Part shown: in pieces, positions 23,452-34,675 of the stretch | How positions within the stretch are numbered: position 1 is the first letter of the stretch | Layout: each line of letters opens with the position of its first letter | Source: Gemmatimonas sp. | GTDB lineage: Bacteria > Gemmatimonadota > Gemmatimonadetes > Gemmatimonadales > Gemmatimonadaceae | Direction of reading: 5' to 3' | Assembly (NCBI RefSeq): GCF_021298855.1 | Contig: NZ_JAJTHI010000038.1 | Coordinates: 1 to 47,289 of the forward strand | DNA length: 47,289 nt | Position numbers and translations under genes: made by a program | The notes under the pieces: model-generated | What the model was told of the DNA's origin: nothing | What the model saw: only the letters and a program-made list of their open reading frames with translations | Databases searched by the model: none

Positions 23452-24867
23452 ATGCGAACCACACCCTATTCCCTGGTCGCCGCCGCAACGCTCGCCCTCC
23501 CCGGGCTGCTCGCGGCGCAGTCGCCCCTCCGCCTCGCCGACGCGCTGGCGGAAGCCGACCGCCGGGCCTTTGCCAACCGGCAGGCCACGGCCAATGCCGC
23601 CAACAGCCGCGCCCAGGCGGCGCTGCCCCTCAAGGGCATCCTCCCCTCGGCACGTGTAGAAGGCGGATTCGTCCGCACCACCGACCCCATCGGCGCCTTC
23701 GGCACCACGCTGCGCCAGCGTGCCGTGACGCCGGCGGCCTTCGACCCGGCCCGGCTCAATGACCCGGCGCCGGTGAACAACATGACCGGCGGCCTCGTGC
23801 TCGAGGTGCCGGTCTTCAACGCCGACGCCCTCACCGGCTGGCGCGCCGCCCGGTCGGCCGCCGACGCCCACGACGCCATGGCCGACTGGACCGCGGTGAA
23901 CACCCGCGCGATGGTCGTGAAGGCGTACTACGGCGCCGTCCTGGCCGAAGAGAAGGTGGCCATGCTCACCCAGGCCAAACGCGCCGCCGAGTCGGCCGTG
24001 AAGCAGGTGGAAAGCATGGTGCGCCAGGGACTCGTGACCAAGGCCGACCAGCTGCAGGCCAGCGTGCGCGCCGGCGATATCGAATCGCAGCTGCTGGCCG
24101 CCCGCAACGACGCCATCACGGCCCGCCAGCAGCTGGCCATGCTGCTGGGGCGCACCGACACGGCCCTGGTGGCGTTGCCAACATCGCTCCCCGGTGACTC
24201 CGTGGTGCGGGCCTTCGCGCGCAGCACACCCATGGGCAGCGGCGAACGGACAGCCGCGCTCACCCGCGACGACGTACGCGCCGCCCAACTCGGCGCCCGC
24301 GCCGCCGCCGCCGATCGCCAGCGCGCCACGGCCACGCTGCTGCCGCGGGTCAACGGCTTCGCGCGCTACGACTACAACTCGCCCACCACCCTCTATGGCG
24401 GCCGGCCCAACTGGACGGTGGGGGTCATGGGATCGTGGTCGCTCTTCGGTGGGGCCAGTGAACTGGCCGATGTGGCCGGTGCGTCGGCGCGCGCCCGCAG
24501 CGCCCGCGCCGGAGAGGAAGCGGCGCAGGTGAACGCGCGGGTGGAAACCGAAGCGGCCGCGCGTGGCGTGACCCTCGCCCTGCAGCGGCTCGACCTGGCC
24601 ACCATGGCCGCCGCGCAGAGCCGCGAAGCACACCGCTTGGTGGAGAAGCGCTACGGCGGTGGCCTGGCCACCGTGGCTGAACTGCTGGGCGCCGAAACGG
24701 CCGCCACCGGGGCCGCGCTCGCCGAGGCCGCCGCCCGCTACACGTTCATTGACGCGCTGGCCCAACATCGCCGCGCCATTGGCGCCGACCCCGGCGCCCT
24801 CGCGCAGCTCGATGGCCGCCACGCCGCTTCCACGAATGATGTCCGCAACGAGGACCCGACTCCATGA
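23452..24867 (+). CDS. TolC-like outer-membrane efflux protein
   Basis: 471 residues with a signal peptide (MRTTPYSLVAAATLALPGLLA). Two long alpha-hairpin repeats are typical of the outer-membrane efflux family: ADALAEADRRAFANRQATAN; AVLAEEKVAMLTQAKRAAES; LVTKADQLQASV; LALQRLDLATMAAAQSREAH; and ATVAELLGAETAA. A barrel-type stretch lies at ARYDYNSPTTLYGGRPNWTV. It forms the outer-membrane exit duct for the pump encoded downstream. Its stop overlaps the ATG of the membrane-fusion gene (ATGA). First gene of a five-gene operon under the AT-rich promoter at 23414. Confidence 0.9.
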   Translation: MRTTPYSLVAAATLALPGLLAAQSPLRLADALAEADRRAFANRQATANAANSRAQAALPLKGILPSARVEGGFVRTTDPIGAFGTTLRQRAVTPAAFDPARLNDPAPVNNMTGGLVLEVPVFNADALTGWRAARSAADAHDAMADWTAVNTRAMVVKAYYGAVLAEEKVAMLTQAKRAAESAVKQVESMVRQGLVTKADQLQASVRAGDIESQLLAARNDAITARQQLAMLLGRTDTALVALPTSLPGDSVVRAFARSTPMGSGERTAALTRDDVRAAQLGARAAAADRQRATATLLPRVNGFARYDYNSPTTLYGGRPNWTVGVMGSWSLFGGASELADVAGASARARSARAGEEAAQVNARVETEAAARGVTLALQRLDLATMAAAQSREAHRLVEKRYGGGLATVAELLGAETAATGAALAEAAARYTFIDALAQHRRAIGADPGALAQLDGRHAASTNDVRNEDPTP

Positions 24868-25960
24868 CCACGACGATGACCACGATCCTTTCGCGCCGCT
24901 CGTCGGCGCTGCTGCTGACCGGACTCTCCCTGGGCGCGCTGGTGTTGGGGGCGTGTGGCGGATCGGACAAGACCAGTGACAGCGCCAACGGCACGAGCAC
25001 CCCGGCCACCACGCCGCGCCTCGAGGGCACCACGCTCACGCTGGCCGACACCACCATCACCACGACCTTCGAGGCCAGCGGGGTGGCTGAGCCCATGCAA
25101 CAGGCCATGGTGAGCACGAAGCTCATGGGCACGGTGACGGCGGTCCGGGTGCACGAGGGCGATGCGGTGCGCGCCGGTCAGGTGCTGGTGGAGGTCGACG
25201 CCCGTGATCTCACGGCCAAGGCCGCGCAGGTCTCGGCCGGCATCGCCGACGCCGAAGCCATGCAGAAGGAGGCTTCTGCGCATGCGGCACGCTTCACGGC
25301 GCTCTACAACGACAGCGCGGCCACCAGGGCGCAGTACGATGCCGCCATGACCGGGCTGGCCCGCGCCGACGCGGGGCTGCGCGCCGCCAGGGCCGGCGCC
25401 GGGGAACTCGATGCCGTGCGCAGCTACGCCACGGTGCGCGCGCCGTTCAGTGGCATCGTGACCATGCGGCACGCCGATCCGGGCACCTTCGCCGCACCGG
25501 GCATGCCGCTCGTCACCGTGCAGGATGCCTCGAGCCTGCGGCTCAGCGTGTCGGCTCCCACGGAAGCGGTGCGTGGCCTCACGCGCGGAGCCCGGCTCAC
25601 CGCGACCATCGATGGCCAGCCGGTGACGGCCACGGTGGAAGGGGTGGTACCCGCCAACGCGGGCAATCTGTTCACGGTGAACGCCGTGGTGGCCAACCGC
25701 ACCGGCACCCTGCGCGCCGGCAGCGCGGCCACGGTGGCCCTGCCCACCGGCACCACGAGCGGACTGGTGGTACCGGTAGCGGCGCTCGTTCGTGACGGCG
25801 ATCTGGTGGGGGTGATCGTGCGCGCCAACGGCGTGGACGACCGCCGTTGGGTGCGCGTGGGCACCATCACCACCACGCACGCCGAGATCACCGGCGGGCT
25901 CAAGGCGGGTGAAGTCATCGTGATTCCGGCGGCAAACAAGGCGTCGAACAAGGCGGGCGC

Positions 25961-25964
<4 letters not shown>
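24864..25964 (+). CDS. RND efflux membrane-fusion lipoprotein
   Basis: 366 residues. Lipobox ALVLGAC with lipidated C31. The order is lipoyl half (GTVTAVRVHEGDAVRAGQVL), short alpha-hairpin (residues ~115-175), second lipoyl half (YATVRAPFSGIVTMRHADPG), then beta-barrel (LRLSVSAPTEAVRGLTRGA) and membrane-proximal domain (VPVAALVRDGDLVGVIVRA). This is the periplasmic adaptor that links the RND pump with the TolC-like duct. The gene overlaps both neighbours by four bases (ATGA at each end), so the three proteins are probably made in fixed ratio. Confidence 0.92.
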
Positions 25965-29172
<3,208 letters not shown>

Positions 29173-29173
<1 letters not shown>

Positions 29174-29388
29174 TGTGCAACGACAACGTCATTCGCCGCT
29201 TCGCCGGCGTGTTCATCCTGCTCTCGGTGCTGCTGGGCTTCACCGTGTCGCAGAATTGGTTCTTCTTCACGGCGTTCGTGGGCTTCAACCTGCTGCAGTC
29301 CAGCTTCACCAGCTTCTGCCCGCTCGAGAAAATCCTCGCGCGGCTGGGCTTGTTCGGATGCCGCGCACCGGCGCAATCTTCACGGTGA
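29173..29388 (+). CDS. DUF2892 (YgaP-type) small membrane protein
   Basis: 71 residues. The ATG shares one base with the pump stop (TGATG). Two hydrophobic segments (FAGVFILLSVLLGF; WFFFTAFVGFNLLQS) lead to the family motif FCPLEKILARLGLFGC with C49 and C63. DUF2892 is the membrane part of YgaP, in which it is fused to a rhodanese domain that carries cysteine persulfide. Here it stands alone. Its position between the pump and thioredoxin 2, with two conserved cysteines, suggests a thiol or sulfur-related role at the membrane; this is inference. Confidence 0.85.
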
Positions 29389-29416
29389 CCTCAATTCCCG
29401 GACGTTCGGAGTTTCC

Positions 29417-29869
29417 ATGAGCAGCACCGACACGCCCACACGGCACGCCATCGTGCCGTGTGGTTCCTGCGGCAAGTTGAATCGGGTGCAGATGCATAGC
29501 GCCAGCGGTGCGCCGGTGTGCGGGACCTGCCGCCGTGCCCTGGTGGTGGACGCCCCCATTACCCTCACCGACGCCACCTTCGACACGGTGATGGCCAAGA
29601 GCACCGTGCCGGTGCTGGTGGACTTCTACGCCGACTGGTGCGGCCCCTGCAAGGCCATGGCGCCGGTCTTCGCCGACTTTGCGCGTCGGCAGAAGGGCCG
29701 CGTGCTGGTGGCCAAGGTGAACACGGATGAGAACCCGGGCGTCTCCATGCGCTTCGGCATTCGCAGCATCCCCACGCTCACGCTCATGCACGGCGGTCGC
29801 GAAGTCAGTCGCCAGGTTGGTGCCGTGCCCATGGCCGTGCTCGAGCAGATGGTAAGCGGCATCGGGTGA
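29417..29869 (+). CDS. trxC: Thioredoxin 2 (TrxC)
   Basis: 150 residues. An N-terminal zinc ribbon with C15/C18 (PCGSCGKLNRVQ) and C35/C38 (CGTCRRALV) precedes a thioredoxin fold with active site WCGPC (C75, C78), VDFYADWCGPCKAMAP, KVNTDENPGVSMRFGIRSIP and the cis-Pro segment SIPTLTL. This layout defines TrxC, a cytoplasmic disulfide reductase commonly induced by oxidative stress. It follows the DUF2892 gene by 28 nt, so it is likely the last gene of the efflux operon. It converges on the ArsR-type gene with only 15 bp between stops. Confidence 0.95.
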   Translation: MSSTDTPTRHAIVPCGSCGKLNRVQMHSASGAPVCGTCRRALVVDAPITLTDATFDTVMAKSTVPVLVDFYADWCGPCKAMAPVFADFARRQKGRVLVAKVNTDENPGVSMRFGIRSIPTLTLMHGGREVSRQVGAVPMAVLEQMVSGIG

Positions 29870-29884
29870 CCCCCGCCTGCCCCG

Positions 29885-30217
29885 TCAGCGCCCGGCAATG
29901 ACCTTGCGGCGCTCAGTGAGTTCGGTCTCGAGCCGGCCGCAAACGAGTTCGCACAGCTTGAGGACGTCCTTGTCGGCCAGTTCGTAGCGCACGTACACGC
30001 CGTCGCGCTCGCGGGCCACGAGGCCGTTGGCAAACAGCTGCGACAGATGCCGCGACACGTTCGCCTGCCCCATGCCGGTGGCCTCGACCAGCTCGTTCAC
30101 CGTGCGCGGCCCGCCGCGCAGCTCCTGCAACAGGCTCAGGCGGGCGCGGTCGCTGAGCGCCTTGAAGCGCTCGGCCACCATCTCCAGCAACTCCGGCCCC
30201 ATGCGCTTGGCTGCCAT
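29885..30217 (-). CDS. ArsR/SmtB-family transcriptional regulator
   Basis: 110 residues from the ATG at 30217, which has GGAGGG six bases upstream; the frame is open further but without a ribosome site. The winged helix is clear: FKALSDRARLSLLQEL, then TVNELVEATGMGQANVSRHL as recognition helix and RDGVYVRYELAD as wing. The ELCVCDL arsenic motif is absent. The only cysteines are C89 and C93 in the last helix (LCELVC), a place where redox- or persulfide-sensing members and some metal sensors keep ligands. It likely represses the adjacent efflux/TrxC operon and itself through the shared AT-rich motif. Confidence 0.9.
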   Translation of the reverse strand: MAAKRMGPELLEMVAERFKALSDRARLSLLQELRGGPRTVNELVEATGMGQANVSRHLSQLFANGLVARERDGVYVRYELADKDVLKLCELVCGRLETELTERRKVIAGR

Positions 30218-30240
30218 GTCACGCCCTCCGGTGGCGGTGC

Positions 30241-30275
30241 ACTGATACAAACATACGTAACAATGAATATATAGC
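30241..30275 (-). promoter_or_regulatory. AT-rich promoter/operator of the arsR-type gene
   Basis: An AT-rich island upstream of the regulator start. On the plus strand it reads TACAAACATACGTAACAATG followed by AATATATA. The blocks TACA, CAT, GTAA and ATATATA recur in the same order at 23428-23451 before the efflux operon. ArsR-family repressors usually bind AT-rich dyads over their own promoters. Confidence 0.5.
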
Positions 30276-30284
30276 CCAACGAAC

Positions 30285-30316
30285 GGGCGCGCTACCCGCC
30301 TGCCGGCAGCGCGCCC
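30285..30316 (-). terminator. Hairpin between the osmC-like and arsR-type genes
   Basis: A 9-bp perfect stem (30285-30293 with 30308-30316) with a loop containing GCCGGC. It lies 13 bp beyond the stop of the minus-strand osmC-like gene and upstream of the arsR promoter region. It could separate the two transcripts, though no T-run is present. Confidence 0.4.
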
Positions 30317-30329
30317 GCCCTACCGTCAC

Positions 30330-30761
30330 TCAGCCCAGCGTGGCCGTGAGCGTGATCTCGGCGTTCAGCACCTTCGACACGGGGCACCCCACCTTGGCGG
30401 CGTTGGCCAGCTCCTGGAACTGCTCGGCCGAAATGCCCGGCACCTTCGCGTCGAGCGTCAGGTGCACCTTCGTGATCGCAAAGCCGCCATCCTTCTGCTC
30501 CAGCGTCACCGCCGCCGTCGTCGCCAGCGATTCCGGCGTGAAGCCGGCACGGGTGAGCTGGCCCGACAGCGCCATCGAAAAGCACCCCGCGTGCGCCGCC
30601 CCGATCAGCTCCTCGGGGTTGGTGCCGTTACGGCCGCTCTCGTCCTCGAAGCGCAGCTTGAACGAATACGGGGTGGCGCTGAGCACGCCGCTCGGCGTGG
30701 TGATGGTGCCGTTGCCGTCCTTGATGGTGCCGTGCCAGACGGCCGAGCCAGTGCGGATCAT
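30330..30761 (-). CDS. OsmC/Ohr-family peroxidase
   Basis: 143 residues from the ATG at 30761, the length of OsmC. The two peroxidatic cysteines are C60 in GAAHAGCFSMALS and C126 in AKVGCPVSKVL. GRNGTNPEELIGAAHAGC and FEDESG are OsmC-branch signatures. Such proteins reduce organic hydroperoxides with thiol donors such as lipoylated proteins or dihydrolipoamide; some also handle reactive sulfur. The context beside thioredoxin and an ArsR-type regulator supports a peroxide or thiol-stress role. Divergent from the dehydrogenase pair across 157 bp. Confidence 0.93.
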   Translation of the reverse strand: MIRTGSAVWHGTIKDGNGTITTPSGVLSATPYSFKLRFEDESGRNGTNPEELIGAAHAGCFSMALSGQLTRAGFTPESLATTAAVTLEQKDGGFAITKVHLTLDAKVPGISAEQFQELANAAKVGCPVSKVLNAEITLTATLG

Positions 30762-30918
30762 GGAGATGCCCCGTGAAGGTGTCAGTGCGAGTGGTGTGAT
30801 GGGCGCCAACCAGCCCGGCGAACCGTGCCGGCGACGCTGAGGAACGCTCGCCCGTTGACGCGCAAGGATCAAGCGCCACGGCTTGCGACATGGCCCGCCG
30901 CGCCGTCATTTCCGCCGC

Positions 30919-31581
30919 ATGCGATCAGACGACGCCACACCGCCCGCGCCGGCGCGCCGGCACTTTCTCAAGACGGCCGGCGTACTGGCCGTGGGCACCG
31001 CCGCCGTGGGCAGCAGCGCCTGCGATGTGAAGGAACCCGCCACGGTGGACGAGCAGCCCGCCTCGCGCCGAGTGGGCTTCGACCGCGTGCTGCTCGACGC
31101 GCTGGCCAGTACCGTGCTGCCGGCCGCGCTGGGCGAGGCGGGAGTGCGCGCGGCCACCGACCGTTTCGTGGCGTGGGCCGATGGGTACGATCCGGTGGCG
31201 GAAGAGATGCACGGCTACGGCTACGCCGACGTGCGCTACCTGCCCGCAGACCCGGTGCCGGCCTGGCGCGCCCAGCTCGACGCGCTCGACATGCTGGCGC
31301 GCAAGTCGCAACGGGTGCCCTTTGTCCGCGCCACACCAGGCCAGCGCACCGCCGTGGTGGAGGCTGCGCTGCGCGCCGAGGGTGGTGAACGGCTGCCGGC
31401 GCCGCTGGCGGCACGGCATGTGGCGCTCGCCCTGCTGGCGCACTGGAGCGCCTCACCGGAGGCGTGGAACCTTGCGCTGGGGGCCCAGGTCTCGCCGCTG
31501 ACCTGCCGCAAGCTCGACGACGCCGTGCGGGCGCCGCTGCCGTTGGCCCCCACCGCCACGCCGGCGGGGGGCACGACATGA
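30919..31581 (+). CDS. Gluconate 2-dehydrogenase subunit 3-like (gamma subunit)
   Basis: 220 residues. A Tat-type signal, RRHFLKTAG at residues 13-21, is followed by a hydrophobic stretch and SSACDVK (C35, possibly lipidated). The mature part has the family pattern: LLDALASTVLPAALGEAGV, then FVAWADGYDPVAEEMHGYGYADVRYLP and WNLALG. In FAD-dependent glucose and gluconate dehydrogenases this small subunit carries the Tat signal and escorts the flavoprotein across the membrane as a hitch-hiker. The stop overlaps the ATG of the flavoprotein gene (ATGA), in keeping with a tight complex. Confidence 0.8.
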   Translation: MRSDDATPPAPARRHFLKTAGVLAVGTAAVGSSACDVKEPATVDEQPASRRVGFDRVLLDALASTVLPAALGEAGVRAATDRFVAWADGYDPVAEEMHGYGYADVRYLPADPVPAWRAQLDALDMLARKSQRVPFVRATPGQRTAVVEAALRAEGGERLPAPLAARHVALALLAHWSASPEAWNLALGAQVSPLTCRKLDDAVRAPLPLAPTATPAGGTT

Positions 31582-33194
31582 TCGTGCAGGACAGCAGCAC
31601 GGCGGTACACGAGACGGACATCTGCATCATCGGCAGCGGCATCACCGCCGCCATGATGGCGGCGCACCTGGCCGAACGTTCATCGCGCCGCATTCTGGTG
31701 GTGGAGGCCGGCGCGCACACCACCCCGTTCGCGCAGCGCACCGCCGCGCGCGAGCGCTACCTCGCGTACGGCGAAAGCCCGTGGAAGTCGGACCACCTCG
31801 ACGATCAGAACGCCTTCGGCACCACGTGGGGCTACTCGCCCAGCATGCACGTGGGCGGCCTGGCGATGCACTGGGGCGGCGTCTCACCGCGCTATTCGCC
31901 CGAAGACTTTCGTGTGAAGTCGCTGTACGGCCTGGGTGACGACTGGCCCTTCAGCTACGACGACCTCGATCCGTTCTATCAGGAAGCCGAGGAGCGCATG
32001 GGCGTGGCGGGAGAACAGGGGCCGCCCGCACTCGATCCCCGCGGCAAGCCGTACCCGCTGCCGCCGCTGCCGGTGAACCACAACCTCGCGCAGCTGCAGC
32101 AATGGGCGGGCAACGCGGGCATTGCCGCGTGGAGCACGCCCAGCGCCAAGAACAGCACGCCGTTCGCGGGACGCGCGCAGTGCCAGCGGTGCGACAGCTG
32201 CTACCCCGTGTGCCCCACCGGCGCCAAGTATTCTCCCGACTTCACGTGGGAGGCGCTGGTGCGTGAGCGCAAGGTCACGCTGCTCACCGAAACCCTCGTG
32301 CGCCGCCTCGAGGCCGACGCGCGCACCGGCCGCATCACGCACGCCACGGGCAACCGCACCGACCGCAGCGGCGCGCCGGTGGAGATTCGCGCCACCACTT
32401 TCGTGCTGGCCGCGGGCTTCGTGTGGTCGCCGCATCTGCTGCTGCTCTCCCGCAGCAGCGCGTTCCCCGAGGGACTCGCCAACCGCAGCGGCCTCGTGGG
32501 GCGCTATCTGGCGGGACATCGCAACGTGAATGCGTACCTGCGGCTGCCGCTCGAGCTGCTGCCGGGGATCAACGCGCAGCACTCGCTGGTGAGCAAGCAG
32601 TTCATGCGCCCCGGCCGCCAGTCGCGCTACCTGCGGCACGACCTGCGCATCTGGGAGTCGAGCGTGGGGCGCGAACCGCGGCTGCGTGGCGACGACGGTG
32701 CCCTGCTGCTGGGCGATGCCATGCTGCAGGACTGGCAGCGGCGCGCCAAGGGCGCCACGGCGCGCGTGCGTGGCTACTACGACGTGCTCCCCGATCGCGA
32801 CAGTCGCCTCACGCTGCACGACACGCAGCGCAACCGCTTTGGTGACCCCATGCCCACCGTGGCCTTCCGCGATGCCCCCGAAAGCGCGGCGCTTCGCGAG
32901 TGGCAGGAGGAGCAGCTGCGCGAGCTGTTCCGGCGCATGGCCCGCGCGGGGAACGGCGAGATCCTGCGCATGGAGAACAGCGCCAACGACCTGGGGCAGG
33001 AGCATCCCACGGGCGGCTGCCGCATGGGAACCGACCCCGCCAGCAGCGTGGTGAACGCCGAGGGGCGCGCGCACGACCACGAGAACCTGTGGGTGGCGGG
33101 CGCGCCCACGCAGCCCACCGCGGGATGCTGCAACGGCACGCTCACGTTCGCGGCCGTGGGACTGCGAACGGCCGCGGCCATCGCGGCGGGCTGA
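31578..33194 (+). CDS. GMC oxidoreductase with FeS motif (alpha subunit)
   Basis: 538 residues, no signal peptide of its own. The N-terminal FAD fold starts DICIIGSGITAAMMAAHL (GSGITA at 19-24) with LVVEAG. LAMHWGGVSPRYSPEDF is the GMC flavin-site block. The C-terminal block is HPTGGCRMGTDP ... LWVAGAPTQPTAGCCNGTLT. A CX2CX2CX3C motif, C202, C205, C208 and C212 (CQRCDSCYPVCPTGA), corresponds to the cysteine cluster of FAD-dependent glucose dehydrogenase alpha subunits, which bind an FeS centre. It oxidises an alcohol or sugar in the periplasm. No multihaem cytochrome subunit follows, so electrons must leave by another carrier. Confidence 0.88.
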   Translation: MIVQDSSTAVHETDICIIGSGITAAMMAAHLAERSSRRILVVEAGAHTTPFAQRTAARERYLAYGESPWKSDHLDDQNAFGTTWGYSPSMHVGGLAMHWGGVSPRYSPEDFRVKSLYGLGDDWPFSYDDLDPFYQEAEERMGVAGEQGPPALDPRGKPYPLPPLPVNHNLAQLQQWAGNAGIAAWSTPSAKNSTPFAGRAQCQRCDSCYPVCPTGAKYSPDFTWEALVRERKVTLLTETLVRRLEADARTGRITHATGNRTDRSGAPVEIRATTFVLAAGFVWSPHLLLLSRSSAFPEGLANRSGLVGRYLAGHRNVNAYLRLPLELLPGINAQHSLVSKQFMRPGRQSRYLRHDLRIWESSVGREPRLRGDDGALLLGDAMLQDWQRRAKGATARVRGYYDVLPDRDSRLTLHDTQRNRFGDPMPTVAFRDAPESAALREWQEEQLRELFRRMARAGNGEILRMENSANDLGQEHPTGGCRMGTDPASSVVNAEGRAHDHENLWVAGAPTQPTAGCCNGTLTFAAVGLRTAAAIAAG

Positions 33195-33247
33195 ACGGAG
33201 AGCGGTGAGATGCGAGTGATCGAGTTGCGTGTTCAGTGGGGCGAGGG

Positions 33248-33403
33248 AGAGTTGAGCTTGGATAGCGGTGAAGCTGAGTGGCCAAGCAGCGAGAGTTGAG
33301 TCCTCGACTCTCACCGCGAGAACACTCAGCTTCACTGCTATCCGGGCTCATGCTCAGCGTCTCCCGCCTCCCGTCTCCCGTCTCCCGCCTCCCGCTCAAC
33401 TCT
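33248..33403 (+). repeat. Nested inverted repeats with a heptamer tract
   Basis: Three nested arms: AGAGTTGAGC (33248-33257) with GCTCAACTCT (33394-33403); a 21-bp arm with one mismatch (33260-33280 with 33323-33343); and GAGAGTTGAG (33291-33300) with CTCGACTCTC (33303-33312), one mismatch. Between the outer and middle right arms lie five heptamers CTCCCGY (33361-33395). It fills the 234-bp gap between convergent genes. No T-run accompanies it. Confidence 0.85.
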
Positions 33404-33428
33404 GAGACTCGACGCGGTCGTCTCGCGG

Positions 33429-33686
33429 CTATCTTCCCGCTCGAATGCGGGCGAGGACTGCGGGGCCCTGGTCTCTCGTCTCCTCGGGCATCGCGCGGCG
33501 CAGCGCGGTGAGCGTGCGCGCTATGTGTCCGCCGAAGCGCGCGCAGTTGCTGCATGCGGCCAGGTGCCCCTGCAGTTCGGCCACTCGCGGGGCGCCGAGT
33601 GCGCCATCGAGAAAGTCCGACAGGTCGGCCAGCACGTCGCGACAGCGGACACCCGCCACGATCGTATCGAGTCCGTGATCGTTCAT
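33429..33686 (-). CDS. ZAS-type (zf-HC2) anti-sigma factor
   Basis: 85 residues, no membrane segment. The zinc anti-sigma motif is complete: C15 in GVRCRDVL, then H41, C45 and C48 in HLAACSNC (HX3CX2C). This is the arrangement of RsrA and ChrR, where the zinc site holds the sigma factor and, in some members, oxidation of the cysteines releases it. DFLDGALG is also typical. The ATG overlaps the sigma stop (ATGA), as expected for a cognate pair. Cytoplasmic; the redox sensitivity is inferred from motif and neighbours. Confidence 0.9.
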   Translation of the reverse strand: MNDHGLDTIVAGVRCRDVLADLSDFLDGALGAPRVAELQGHLAACSNCARFGGHIARTLTALRRAMPEETRDQGPAVLARIRAGR

Positions 33687-34297
33687 GGTGCGCTACCGGT
33701 GTGAGTGGAGTCGCGAGGCGCTGCGGGGGGTGCCGCGATATGCTCGAGCGAGCGCACGACGGCGGCGAGATGGATGCGGGCGCGATGCAGGCGGCTCTTC
33801 ATGGCCGCCACACTGACCTGGAGAATCGCCGCCGTTTCGTCGCCGGAGAAACCGTCGAGCTCGCGGAGCGTGAGCACCTCACGCTCTTCCTGCGGCAGGC
33901 GCGCGAGGGCCACCTGCAGCAGTTCGTGCAGCGCGCGGTCATCGGCGTCGGCCGTCGCCTCCGGCAGACTCCCCCACCCCGCCTGTTCGGCGAGCTGCTC
34001 GATGCTTTCCAGCTGCGCCGGCTCGTCGACACGACGCCGCTGCTGGTGATGCACGGCGTGGCGGGCAATGGTGTAGAGCCACCCGCGCGCCCCGCCGTCG
34101 TGCCCGGTGCCCCGGAAGTGCCCGGCACTGCGCCACACCGCAATGAAGGTGTCCTGCACGGCGTCGTCCACGTCGGCCGACCCGGTGAAGGTGCGCAGGT
34201 AGCGCGCCACGGGGGCCTGGTGCCTTCGCATGAACGTCTCGAAGGCACCCGTGTCACCCGCCGCGGATGCGGCCAGCAGCACCGCATCGCTGATCAC
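33683..34297 (-). CDS. ECF-family RNA polymerase sigma factor
   Basis: 204 residues from a GTG whose last two bases are part of the upstream stop (GTGA). Region 2 is at ~18-87 (FETFMRRHQAPVARYLRTF, DVDDAVQDTFIAVWRS, RGWLYTIARHAVHHQQRRR). Region 4 is at ~124-180 (LPQEEREVLTLRELDGFSGD, ETAAILQVSVAAMKSRLHRA). Length and layout are those of group IV (ECF) factors. It is encoded between a DUF2892 protein and its presumed anti-sigma, all overlapping by four bases, so the three should be coexpressed and perhaps autoregulated from the divergent region 34504-34675. Confidence 0.92.
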   Translation of the reverse strand: MISDAVLLAASAAGDTGAFETFMRRHQAPVARYLRTFTGSADVDDAVQDTFIAVWRSAGHFRGTGHDGGARGWLYTIARHAVHHQQRRRVDEPAQLESIEQLAEQAGWGSLPEATADADDRALHELLQVALARLPQEEREVLTLRELDGFSGDETAAILQVSVAAMKSRLHRARIHLAAVVRSLEHIAAPPAAPRDSTHTGSAP

Positions 34298-34503
34298 GAG
34301 GGCTGGCGCACCTTGCAGGTGGAGAAGCCCAGGATCGTGTAGAGCGGGCAGCTGCTCAACGTGGCGGTGAGCAGCGGGATGATGCCAAGGAATCCCCACG
34401 CCGCCTTCGGGCCGGTGAACGCCATGGACAGCAGGGCAATGCCGAGGGCGAAGCGCAGCGCCCGATCGATCGTACCGACGTTCTTCTTGAGCAGGGCCGA
34501 CAT
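34294..34503 (-). CDS. Second DUF2892 small membrane protein
   Basis: 69 residues from an ATG with GGAG eight bases upstream. NVGTIDRALRFALGIALLSM and the two membrane segments end in the DUF2892 motif SCPLYTILGFSTCK, with C52 and C63. The spacing matches the classical CPLY...LG..TC form more closely than the copy at 29173. First gene of the operon with an ECF sigma factor and a ZAS anti-sigma; its stop overlaps the sigma start. A membrane thiol protein in front of a redox-type sigma pair suggests it either feeds the sensor or is a regulated product. Confidence 0.87.
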   Translation of the reverse strand: MSALLKKNVGTIDRALRFALGIALLSMAFTGPKAAWGFLGIIPLLTATLSSCPLYTILGFSTCKVRQPS

Positions 34504-34675
34504 GGACGTATCTCCGGTGAGGGTGGGGAGTGTACCGGTCCCGAACGGGATCGCGGGTCCTCACTGTGGAGAGCCGGAAGATGGGCCAAAGGATTCCGCG
34601 CCGCACGCCGGACTTTCCCGACCCGCCCCCGGGGGCGAATTTCCGGAGTTGGTTTCCCCTACCCCAGACCATCCA

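Noticed and set aside
33195-33428. tRNA or structured RNA gene
   Set aside because: The nested arms do not give a cloverleaf and no T-loop or anticodon arm signature is present; classed as a repeat.
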